A DNA stretch of 64,000 nucleotides, taken from NCBI GenBank assembly GCA_013423325.1, contig BLJB01000067.1, positions 62,001 through 126,000 of the forward strand, written 5' to 3'. Source of the DNA: Usnea hakonensis. Taxonomy: Eukaryota; Ascomycota; Lecanoromycetes; Lecanorales; Parmeliaceae. Position numbers and translations under genes: made by a program. This document shows positions 25,296-34,491 of the stretch, piece after piece; within the stretch, counting starts at the first letter, position 1, and the number at the start of each line of letters is the position of its first letter. The notes below the pieces were generated by a model that ran no database searches, was not told the DNA's origin, and saw only the letters and a list, made by a program, of their open reading frames with translations.

Positions 25296-27473
25296 TCAAA
25301 CAATCTTAAATTTCCGCCATTTCCACTTCTGGGCCCTCATCTCCTCCAACAATGCTGCGTTCAAATCATCCGGGTCCGGACCCATGGGCACCCGAACGCT
25401 GAAACATCCCACTCGCCGCCACTCTCCGTCCTTCTTCTCGCTCTGCAACATCAAAAAGGCCGCTCCCGGCATGCGCAACGTCGTTACACCGTCAATTGCC
25501 GATTCTCGTGTGCGTAGGAACTTCATGATGCGGATGACTGCAAATGCGGAGTCTTCGTCACGATTGACCTGTTGATCAAATTCGGATCGCCAGTCCTTGA
25601 GGGTCATTAAGGTTTTAATGTGTTGGGTTAGGACCGGGTCAATCGTCTGTGAAGGATTGAGATCCACGATACGGAAAGGCGCATTAAGGATCACAAAGCC
25701 GCCAGTGGTGTACCCGAAGGGCTGATCTTCCTCGTTACAGTCTGTCTGTACGTCAAGGATCTTTGCTGTCTCTTCCACCTTCGTGTCTAGCCATGTGTTC
25801 ATCTCCGCGAAGCTATTCCAAATCCTATCACCAGTGACACTTGCCCAGCTCCAACTAGGTGGGCCCATCTTATCTCCAGATGCTCTAGATGTGATTAGCT
25901 TAGATGAGAGTGCTGTATGTAGTCGCTGGTTCTGCCAGAGGAGATCGCGTGTCCAGAGGAGCCCTCGGAGTAGATCTCCCTTCCAGAGGCCGGCGCAGTA
26001 TTGGTCATTAAGATGATTATTGAAGGCCGCTGCAAGACCGGACAGAGCTGGCAGTTCGTCTTTTCTCCTTGTGAGGCTTCTACCTGTGAAGTCTCTCAAG
26101 ACTGCGATCCAGCGACTATACAGTATGTCACGATGCTTTTCCCAAGATTCTGGAACTAATGTCCAATCACCCGGCATATTGTCAAGTGACCAATTTGCCA
26201 GTCGCAGCTTGCTCCGCTCCCAACGGCCAGTGCGGTTTCTCAATAAATTTTGAATGAATGATTTATCCTTATGCCCTTCACTCGGCGGGGGTGGCCTTCC
26301 GTCCTCCCCAATTTGTTTTTGCAGACATTCCCAGGTCATCTGCTGGGAGCCGTAAGAGAGGGTTCGAGGAGAGAGTAGCATTTCCTGTAGTGTCCATCCG
26401 CGGGTACTTAGAGGCTCTGCCTTCATCTTGCTGTCCGAACGTTGCAAGCCAGCACGCAAATATATCCAAGCACCCTCGGAGGATGGTGGAGATGTCCATT
26501 TGAGTTTACATACTTCTCGTTCAACAGCATGATGTCGAAAGATGCCCGCTTGCGAGCTATTAGAGCCAGCTGCTGCGATGGTAATGGTAGCGCCTCCGTA
26601 GACATCCTTCATACGTGACGCTTCAGCAGCCCAGTCTGAGGGAGAGTCTTGTATAATGCACAAAGCGTCTACCCATAAGTATGGAATTCCAAAATGTTTG
26701 GTCAAACCAATAGCATCCTGCAATGTCTGCGGGAAAGCCTCTAGTGGGTGGTCACCGTTATAGAATTGATGTTTGTTATGGCTTGCAAGGACGAAGGAAG
26801 AGTCACCTCCCCAGCAATAGCTCAGTGCAGCCCAGCGTCCCGGCTCAGCACCAGTTGTTTTTACTCGAGGGTTAGTTGCATCTGTACCAACGTCTATCAC
26901 TCGCGTTGGAAGCCTTTTTTGGCCTGAGGATAATTCTACGCATTTCTTGTGGTCTTTGAGGCACTCATTCAACCATTGTTTGGCAAGATCTAGGCAGGTA
27001 CATGAGGCCGAATTGTCACTGACAGGCCGTCCGAGCAAGCTCTCAAACCCTAGAGGCACGTTTCCTGGCTCCGCGTAAGGATCAAAAGCCGCGAGGCTAC
27101 GTATAGCTCTGCGAGGTAGAATCTGAGTGAATGTAATATACGGTAGACCCTGCGCTAATGGACTCCAATTGCTGAACCCTAGGTATATCTGCTCATCAGG
27201 TTCAACTTTAGATAGGGGATTCCCTCCACTCGCAATGTCTGTAGGCAAGTTCTTAGCGAACTGGTCCCAGATGCCAATACAAAGCTCGCAACCCTCGTTG
27301 GCTGCCACCAAGAGCGATCTGACGCTATCATGATGAGAATAAAAGTCGGTGGTGCCTTGGTACTCGGGGAATCCTCCGCCACCTGGCTCTCTTGGCTTTG
27401 ATGAGCGAATCGTCTCCGCAGCACAGTCGTAGAGCGCTTTAATATCAAAGCCGTCACAAACGTGGCAAAGCAT
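25296..27473 (-). CDS. HET-domain protein (heterokaryon incompatibility type)
   Basis: An intronless gene for 725 residues. HET-domain proteins are fungal non-self recognition factors; many trigger growth arrest or cell death when incompatible alleles meet. The N-terminus has a Cys pair (MLCHVCDGFDIKALYDC) and CELC that resemble a small metal-binding head seen in several of these proteins. The HET core lies at about residues 205-360: RVIDVG, RWAALSYCWGGDSSF, LPQTLQDAI-type block (FPQTLQDAIGLTKHFGIPYLWVDALCIIQDS), SRMKDVYGGATITIAAA, and later STRGWTLQEMLLSPRTLSY. The C-terminal 300 residues show no WD40, ankyrin or NACHT repeats, so partner specificity is not apparent. No frameshift or stop disrupts it. 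It sits alone in gene-poor DNA, typical for this fast-evolving family. Confidence 0.95.
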   Translation of the reverse strand: MLCHVCDGFDIKALYDCAAETIRSSKPREPGGGGFPEYQGTTDFYSHHDSVRSLLVAANEGCELCIGIWDQFAKNLPTDIASGGNPLSKVEPDEQIYLGFSNWSPLAQGLPYITFTQILPRRAIRSLAAFDPYAEPGNVPLGFESLLGRPVSDNSASCTCLDLAKQWLNECLKDHKKCVELSSGQKRLPTRVIDVGTDATNPRVKTTGAEPGRWAALSYCWGGDSSFVLASHNKHQFYNGDHPLEAFPQTLQDAIGLTKHFGIPYLWVDALCIIQDSPSDWAAEASRMKDVYGGATITIAAAGSNSSQAGIFRHHAVEREVCKLKWTSPPSSEGAWIYLRAGLQRSDSKMKAEPLSTRGWTLQEMLLSPRTLSYGSQQMTWECLQKQIGEDGRPPPPSEGHKDKSFIQNLLRNRTGRWERSKLRLANWSLDNMPGDWTLVPESWEKHRDILYSRWIAVLRDFTGRSLTRRKDELPALSGLAAAFNNHLNDQYCAGLWKGDLLRGLLWTRDLLWQNQRLHTALSSKLITSRASGDKMGPPSWSWASVTGDRIWNSFAEMNTWLDTKVEETAKILDVQTDCNEEDQPFGYTTGGFVILNAPFRIVDLNPSQTIDPVLTQHIKTLMTLKDWRSEFDQQVNRDEDSAFAVIRIMKFLRTRESAIDGVTTLRMPGAAFLMLQSEKKDGEWRRVGCFSVRVPMGPDPDDLNAALLEEMRAQKWKWRKFKIV

Positions 27474-28403
27474 ATTCTATCAACCTATCCGCAGGCTAAT
27501 CTATCCTTAGACGTAGCCCTCACTTTAGCGCCGAGCTCACTCTACTACCAGAGGCCTGATTTGACATATTCTGTCTCGCTATATATTGTCCATCTGTCGG
27601 TACCGATTACAGTCTTAGCATTTAGCTCTGTTCGGCTTTAATGATAGCGAACCAGATCGTATAATATCATATTAGAGTGTTGAGTTACCTAGTGTTTTCC
27701 CAGTCGAGAATATCAGTTTGGGGCCATAATCAGCGCTAGTACTTAGTACTACAAGCCCTAGCCCTATTTGAGGGAGACGGTCGGAATTGATCCGCGTTCC
27801 CTGACCAAAATTGATTTTGCAGTACGACAAGTTCGCGACAATCTTACTCTTGGATTATCTAATTTTGGAGACGAACGACCTCCCAAGCAAACCCAAACCT
27901 CTGATAGCATGCATGAGTTTGCCTATTGATTGCACTGCGACACACCCCTAGTGGAGACTCCAACGGTGATCCCAGAGGCGATAAACATGATCCACATGAG
28001 CCATCTCCAATCGTGAGTCCTGTTCACGATGAGCGCCACGATCAGAGGGTCTATGATTGGGCTCTCCGTGGGCTCTCAAGCATGCAATGTTTGTGCTTTT
28101 CCTCAGTCCTTATGCAGAAACATGTCGCCAATAGATGCTCCACCAAGCGCTAGCCCAACGGAGCCACAAACTCCCAAGAGAAGCCGTAAGATGACAATTG
28201 GGATCGGATCTATTCTTGAAAGCTACTGGAGCCCGGGACTGATCTTGTAGATGGAATAGAATTGTTGACATTCTGACTCCGTATTCTATCTGACCCAAAT
28301 ATTCATGCTCAGTCGACATCTGGTCCAGTTGATCTCAACGCCCTAATCTATGGTAAGCATTGGCGCCACCGATGCCCTCATGGCTCCCTGTCCTAGACCA
28401 TCT
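27474..28403. other. Spacer between the HET gene and the methyltransferase
   Basis: Just over 900 bases with no supportable gene. It contains the HET gene promoter and the 3' region of the methyltransferase. Short frames near 27930-28250 lack domains. Confidence 0.5.
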
Positions 28404-29353
28404 CTACCGTACCGTAAAGAAAAGCCCCCTCTGCTCCGGCTCAGAAAAATACTTCTTCTTTCCTAGTGCCTCCTCCTCCTCCTCATCGTCATATACCACA
28501 TCGACCTTCAAGCGTATCCCTTCATCCTGCTCCACGATTTTCCACATCTCCGTGAATGTTTCCACACTTTGCCGGAAAATGGATTTGTGCTCACCCTCTG
28601 CGACAAACGGCGGCTGGAGAATTTTCTCTCCTGGCTGCGTCGATCCTGATTGCGCCCCGATCACCATACTACCCGGTTTTTGCGCTAGAAGCTTGATGAT
28701 TCTTTTACAAGCCCGGATTTGTGTCTCCCAATCGAATATGTGCAAGAAACTTACAATGCTGACAAAATTCCAAGTTCCCTTGGTCTTGACCAATGCGTTG
28801 TCAGCATCGTCAGCAAATAAATCGGCGCTGATGAAACGGCCTTTGAAGTTGTCGGCATCGTGAAATAGCTCCTGGCCTACGCGCTCGTAGTCGGGGAAGA
28901 CATCGGAACCGTAAAGGGATTCCACTGGCACGCCATCGAATGCGAGTTTTCGCAGGTTTTGTCCGAGACAGGTTCCCAAGTCTAGAAACTTGACAGAATT
29001 GGACGGTGTGCGCAGACGGGTGAGAAGTAGTTGATATGAAGGGTGTAAGCTGAGGCTTGGTTGATAAACGAGAATCCACCGACACAAGGCCAGGGGAATA
29101 TCTCCCATGCAATTTCGCGCTATGATGAGCGTTATTACATACATTTGAGTTGAGGTATCGAGCTTGCATGTTGGATTTTGGGAGCACCCACAATCTTGTA
29201 GACATGGTTTTCCACTTCTGAAGGTTCAATACCGCTATACTGTTCCAGCAATTCCCGACCAGCAGGTGTAAGGCTAGATCCAATCTTAGAGTAGTACCAC
29301 GGTAGAGTTTTAGATCGAGAGATAGCAGTGGTGGCTGGGACGTTGCTCGCCAT
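28404..29353 (-). CDS. AusD/Trt5-like class I methyltransferase, frame disrupted
   Basis: A SAM-dependent methyltransferase resembling the small enzymes of fungal meroterpenoid pathways. Exon 1 (29192-29353) encodes PWYYSKIGSSLTPAGRELLEQ. After a 72-nt intron (29120-29191) the homologous reading is REIAWEIFPWPCVGGFSFIN, the expected conserved entry block. The next conserved stretch, SLSLHPSYQLLLTRL, then SVKFLDLGTCLGQNLRKLAFDG (SAM-binding motif I) and LYGSDVFPDYERVGQELF, is in a different frame, so one base appears lost at about 29052-29070. An alternative donor one codon later (GTGCTC) gives an uninterrupted protein but replaces the conserved block with unrelated residues. The SAM-binding half is otherwise intact, with FISADLFADD and FVSIVSFLHIFDWETQ. 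No prenyltransferase, PKS or terpene cyclase is nearby. Either a recent pseudogene or a sequence error. Confidence 0.75.
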
Positions 29354-32300
29354 TGTTCTCAACGCAGATTAGTTCAAACAATTAATGCACAGTAGGATTT
29401 GGAATTTCTAGCTTATATACTGATGAGAGAGGACGAAGTCTCAACGAGATGTGACACTAGGGCGGATAGCGACTAGCTTAGGCAGTAGCAATAGCAAACG
29501 ACTCAGCCAATCATTCCTCACTCTAGGATTCCGAGGTCCCCAGCGCCATGTGACAACATAGCTATATCTGCACTCTGAGAGGGTCATAAGTTGCCTCAAC
29601 GGACCCACTAAGATGTCGTGTTCTTTGTCCTTCGCATCCGACCCAGTCCACGCCACCTTTGATCGAATCAAATATCCTCGCGTTCGGAGGTACTGCCTTT
29701 TTTTACTAGCTACAGCACAGGATATATCTCTGCATCAGAAGACTCTACTTCCTCGCCTAGGTACCTTAAACTTCAACGACTAGCTTGGTCGCCTCGACTC
29801 AATTGACAAATCGGATGAAGTTGCCCCACACCACTTTATCTCTATGCATATGCAGCTCTTTTCTTTTCTTCGCTTCTCCGTGTCCAGCTACGACTGAAGA
29901 ATGCTATGCTCGTATCTAGGAATGCAAAGTGTCTTGAAGTGCGCGACGAGAAGCGTAAGCTAAATCACAGACTACGTTCGGAAGATTGTGAAACTTTTAG
30001 CCTCACTTTAGACGGCCAGACGAGCAGCTATTATTCCGCTAGGAGAATAAATTCTTCATACTCCATTATCTGCCATCAGCGATAGTATGAGTGCACAATT
30101 GAAATTGCATATACAGTATACTCCGGGAGCTGCGTCTGAAAGCGGATGCGTCATGCCTCCAATCAGTCACCAGCTCCGAGCCGAGGATCCATCCTCTGGC
30201 GATAGAGCGTGGAGGCTCGCGGTTACCTTGTCCATTATATTAGATGCCGTCCTCGAATTGATGGCCTCGATTGTCTGCGACTCTGGCTTTCACCGACTTG
30301 ACCCATAGAAGGAAACTACTTATGAGAGATTCGTGATAAAGTCGTGCGATTTCAAGGCTCGTTGTCCCCTTTTTTTTAGTACGAGTACGACACGAAAATT
30401 GTCGCTGTGGATGGGACTGTATATGCAACCCGAATCGAGATTCTGTATAGCTTTCTCACATACTTACTACTAGTGAAAGATGCACAGTCAGATGTGCCTA
30501 CAGCATGTTTGCCTAGCCTGAAGAGGTTGATCTTCTCCGCCACTGGACCTTCTCAATAAAACGTCTACAGCACTCTTCAGCCAACGCGGGATCAATTCAA
30601 AATAGCATACCTGTACCAGAAGCATCTGATTTGCATCTATGCACTGTCGACGCTCCAATTAGTGAGTCGGAATAAGTCATATACTACTATATGAAAACCA
30701 GAGCTCTCATTCCACGAACTTATCATAAATCGAAGTCTGCATTAGATCTCTGAGTACACCTACAACTCAACTCAGCTCGACATGATAAACTTCCCCCTTC
30801 ACCCCCTCCGAACCCCTCAACAATCCCCCAACACCCCCCTCCGCCTCCCCTCCCATATCCCCACCCCACCATCCCCATCCGAACCTCAATTCCTCTCCCC
30901 TCCGTCTCCCCCCAACCCATCCCCCATACACACATCCAGCACACCCCCATCCTCCCTCCCCACCACCTACCCTCTCCTCCCTCCATCCGCTCATCCGCCA
31001 CCCCAGCGCCAAAACCCACCACCGCAATCCCTGTAACGCTCGCCTCCAACGCCTAGAGCTGCGTGTGCTGGAATTGCACGTGGATCGGGATCAGCGGGGT
31101 AGTTTAGAGGGAAAGCTGTTGGGCGCGGAAGGCTGGAAGTAAAGGGTGTCGTAGATAGAAGGCTAGGTGGTCTTCTTTGCTGTCTCTGTCTGTTGTTTTG
31201 GGGGAGATGGTGTAGGCAGAGCAATTTGAAGAGGAGTGGGTGACATTAAAGCCAATGGGCTGAAGAAGTGACCATCTTCGCTGACTACTTGTGTTCCAAT
31301 CTCGATTTGGGACATCAACCCTTTTGGAAAATGTAATTCATGATCAACAGCTCAAGAAAGTGCTAGATAAGGTTCAGACTCATGGATGCTGTCCTGGTCG
31401 GAGTATTGAGACCTTTCACCCACGTCGACGGCCACTTTTCCCGATACCTTGCCCAGGGCGAGAATGAAGAGGGCAGGGAAAGGGAACTTACTAAGAAACA
31501 TGCGCGCTTGGTCCTATCTTCGACGATGCTACCGGTGTATGTGGTTCGGAAGCCGGTACATCGTTTCAAGATGGAGATGGAGGAGGTCTGGATGGCATCT
31601 TTGGGAGTGGAAGGGTCTTTTGAGATGGATGAGGCAGACGTCTGTGACTGGGATTTTCGACATTTTTGTGGGGATATTGTGCGGTGAATTGTCAATTTTC
31701 CTGACAGAGAAGGGTTGTGAATGACAAGAATGAGGAAGATGCATTTGGAATCAAGCTGAGTCGAGCCGCGATATATCTTCGCCACACTGGCGAGGGATTT
31801 TACAAGGTGCATGCGATTATTCGGCATCGATGAAGTTGAGAGATGCGTGGAATCAACTTATTCAGCAGAGCACTCGGAAATTTCATTGACCGCAAGTTCA
31901 GATGAAGATCTGGAGGCCGCTTTGCAATAATCACCTACCTTACCAATGCTTTGGTAATATCGAGTTAGCGCATAGCCCTAGTAGTAGTGGCAATATCATC
32001 CACTCAGTGACTCAAGCTCGACGAATTCAGGGGAGCGCAAGGTCATGCAGACAGAATAGAGATATAGCCTTGATTGGAGTATCTAATGCAATGCATAGCC
32101 AGAGGCGCAAAGCATATCCAACCAGGCCGTGATATCATTGCTAGATACCATACCGGATTGAACATGCCGGATTGTGTTGGATCGCATTACCTACATTTTT
32201 TGAAGTTACCTGCGAATCAAACACTCTGGCTCATCAAATTGGGTCTGGCTCGGAGTCGGACTCATCGCCTGATGCTTCGATTCCGGTAAATTGACCCGAC

Positions 32301-32405
32301 TTAAAGTTGAAGTTCTGTTCGAGAGCGCTACCAATCTCCAAGGGGATAGGAAGCTTGCCGTGGGAATGCTGGCTTGCATTTCCAAGGTACTTGTCTGCCA
32401 CAGCG
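29354..32405. other. Three-kilobase gene-poor spacer
   Basis: The longest empty stretch in the window. Opposed open frames near 31363-31830 overlap on both strands with no family resemblance, so I do not call them genes. The stretch includes a strongly pyrimidine-rich tract (annotated separately), an AGGTACCT palindrome at 29759, and otherwise mixed sequence. Degraded gene remnants may be present but I cannot identify any. Confidence 0.45.
30785..31030. repeat. Pyrimidine-rich, strand-asymmetric low-complexity tract
   Basis: For about 245 bases the plus strand is almost entirely C, T and A, with many C4-C6 runs and very few G. This is not a regular tandem repeat. Such tracts create long false frames on both strands (Pro/Ser-rich on plus, Gly/Trp-rich on minus). 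Possible non-B DNA, but that is inference. Confidence 0.7.
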
Positions 32406-34026
32406 TTAGCTAACGCCGACCAAGCGGTATTGTCCTGTTAGGATGGCAAATTTACTCGCAACTACCCATTCGATGCCTGTTTCCTCCATATCTGCGGCAA
32501 GTTGGATCTCTTTCCATGTGTCGTTCGAGTGACAGAGACCATTCCATGCAATCACTCTCCTGAACCAGGTGGTCCTGGAACCTTCGATCAAACGCGCCCG
32601 TTGCTCTTCCTCCTCGTCAAGCAGCGCTTCAGCTTCCCTTTCAGCTCTAGCGACACTAACGTTCGCACTGGCACCTCCACCAAAAAGAGATGACGATACT
32701 GCTCTTCCACTCTGAGCCTTTGCAGCCGTAATAGCTTCCTTGATGCGACCCGCGCGGAAGTTTGATCTCTTCTGCGCACGGCAATCTTGGACAGTCTCCC
32801 TAATGGCGTGTGTATCAAGTTTATCATGCTCTTCCATTGCGCCCCCATCCGTTCCAAGACGAGTCGCAACGCCATTCTGTCTCAGACTTTTTATCTCGAG
32901 GTCATCGAAGAAGACCTCACGACAAATTGTAGCAGCGCCGAATTCTAGATGTACAAGCTTCTTGCCGAAGTCTCTAATCAATGGGCACAAATGCGGATCA
33001 TCGTAGCCGTGAAAATATCGTCCATTGTCACAACAGAGAAGTACAAGATGGTTCAGATTAGGCGGTGCATGATAAAGTAGCTTTGAAATGGTCTCGCGAT
33101 CAAGGTTACAGAACCGAAGCTCAAGCTTTGCCAAGTTCACAGCCACGGAATCTGGATTACCAAGTAGTTGCATGAGCAACAAAGAGTCGAGCTCAGGGGG
33201 ACACTCAAGCATGATGCTCTCGAATCTTTTCAGACCTTTAGTAGGGCCTACGATCTGACTTGGTTCCAATGGATAGTCTTCAAAACCACGGCCGGTTGAG
33301 TAATTGCTGTAGCGCTTCTGCAAGTCGAGAGTTGCATACGTAGGAGGACAGGCTGCCCAGTAGTGACGTATCTCAAGGCTCAAACAGTCTGGGAATGAAA
33401 CACCATTGACCAAAGGACGCCAGAATTTGGCGTTCGGTACGCAAATTGTACGAGAGCGGCCATAGATTCCATCTGGGTCGTGTCGGCCTAGGTAGAGAAT
33501 GAGCTTGGTAACCCGAGGAAATGCTTCACTGCTAAGATGCAAGACGGGGCCGGATTGGCATTGACAATGTGCAAAGCGGAGAGTAATAGCCAAGTTGGGG
33601 CATCGGCGTACGATAGATTCGATGTATCGGGAGACCAAGATAGCCGATGGAGGCTGACCATGGTTTCTAGCACTGTCTTTAATCTGGTCGATTGTGAGAT
33701 CCAGAGTCATTGTTTGGTCTAAGCATTCTTGGGTTGACCAATTGTGGTCTGACTTTCCCATGTATGTTGCTCTGGTAAAGGTTCGAGAAAGAAGAGTCAG
33801 GGACGTGAAGGATGATACATTGAGATGTCGGTAGAGTATTGGGCGAAACAGCTGATAGGTTGCCTTTGACGTAGCCGAAAGTCTGGAAACGTCTTGTTGC
33901 TGAAGAAGAGTGCAGATATTATACCTATACGTGCCTCAGTCAGGATCAAACCTTCACCGTGGGCCAGAGTTCAATGACTGACGCGATCTCAGAGGGCAAC
34001 TTTGCGATACTAGTTGCTCCATTCAT
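32406..34026 (-). CDS. F-box protein of unknown target
   Basis: A 520-residue protein from two exons. The short first exon (33983-34026) encodes MNGATSIAKLPSEIA and is joined over intron 33925-33982, which has a CTGAC branch site. The spliced N-terminus IAKLPSEIAYNICTLLQQQDVSRL, continuing SATSKATYQLFRPILYRHLNV, is a good F-box, the Skp1-binding module of SCF ubiquitin ligases. The rest shows irregular leucine-rich stretches (NLAKLELRFCNLDRETISKLL, NLNHLVLLC), consistent with a degenerate LRR-like substrate platform. A charged segment (AEREAEALLDEEEEQRARL) lies near residue 445. The C-terminus ends SKFAILTGQYRLVGVS. The substrate cannot be inferred. Divergent from the apyrase gene across a promoter that holds a MITE-like element. 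Confidence 0.82.
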
Positions 34027-34139
34027 CTTGACCGTACTGAACAACACTGATGGCAATAGTCTTAGCTTTGATGTACTGAGCTTAAGGTAAAGTAAAGTAG
34101 CACGAGTAGGTACCTTACTTTGGTACCTGGGATAGTTGC

Positions 34140-34170
34140 GGGGCTAGTGGGGCTAGTGGGGCTAGTGGGG
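34140..34170. repeat. 9-bp tandem repeat, GGGGCTAGT type
   Basis: Three exact copies of the nonamer GGGGCTAGT lie at 34140-34166, followed by GGGG. The array sits next to the inverted-repeat element and between divergent genes. Confidence 0.9.
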
Positions 34171-34198
34171 TGATAATTTAAGCTTTCAGGACCCAAGC

Positions 34199-34343
34199 CG
34201 AGGGTCGGTAAAAAAAAACATGGCCACGCCAAATTAGTCTCTCCGCCCAATTTTGGCTGATCTTCCGTGCTGCAATGCAAATTTTGGTGAGGAATAACGG
34301 GTAAATAAATTAGCGTGGTCATGTTTTTTTTTACCAACCCTCG
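34199..34343. mobile_element. MITE-like inverted-repeat element
   Basis: About 145 bases bounded by imperfect terminal inverted repeats of roughly 40 bases. The left arm begins CGAGGGTCGGT, runs through an A-tract and continues ACATGGCCACGCC. The right arm, read on the other strand, begins CGAGGGTTGGT, has the same A-tract and continues ACATGACCACGCT. Most mismatches between arms are C/T or G/A transitions. There is no ORF. The structure fits a miniature inverted-repeat transposable element or a large hairpin; I cannot see a clear target-site duplication, so the mobile interpretation is provisional. Confidence 0.6.
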
Positions 34344-34491
34344 AGCCTGTAGTGGCGGTCTTACGTCGGCCCGAATCGAAGCGGCGTATTCCTTAATTGA
34401 AGTCTGAGAAAAAAGCGTTGCTTCGTTGTCTAAAATAAGTATCTTCTGCCTTCCGCCAATCTGTTGTCCTACCTCTCATGAACCAAACGCC

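Larger units (their letters stand above)
34027..34491. promoter_or_regulatory. Divergent promoter of the F-box and apyrase genes
   Basis: This 465-base region separates two divergent start codons. It contains GGTACC-rich sequence at 34085-34130, a 9-bp tandem repeat and an imperfect inverted-repeat element (both annotated separately). Only about 150 bases remain between the inverted repeat and the apyrase ATG, so the element lies inside, or immediately beside, that gene's promoter. Confidence 0.6.

Noticed and set aside
29095..29118. 23-nt intron using the perfect GTATGT donor before the methyltransferase exon 2
   Set aside because: Too short for spliceosomal removal; the GTGGGT donor 49 bases upstream gives the homologous frame.
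31363..31827. Opposed ORFs on both strands in the gene-poor region
   Set aside because: No family resemblance, no splice partners and mutual overlap; I could not favour either strand.
27474..34000. A secondary-metabolite cluster around the AusD-like methyltransferase
   Set aside because: No PKS, NRPS, terpene cyclase, prenyltransferase or P450 is present; only HET and F-box genes neighbour it.
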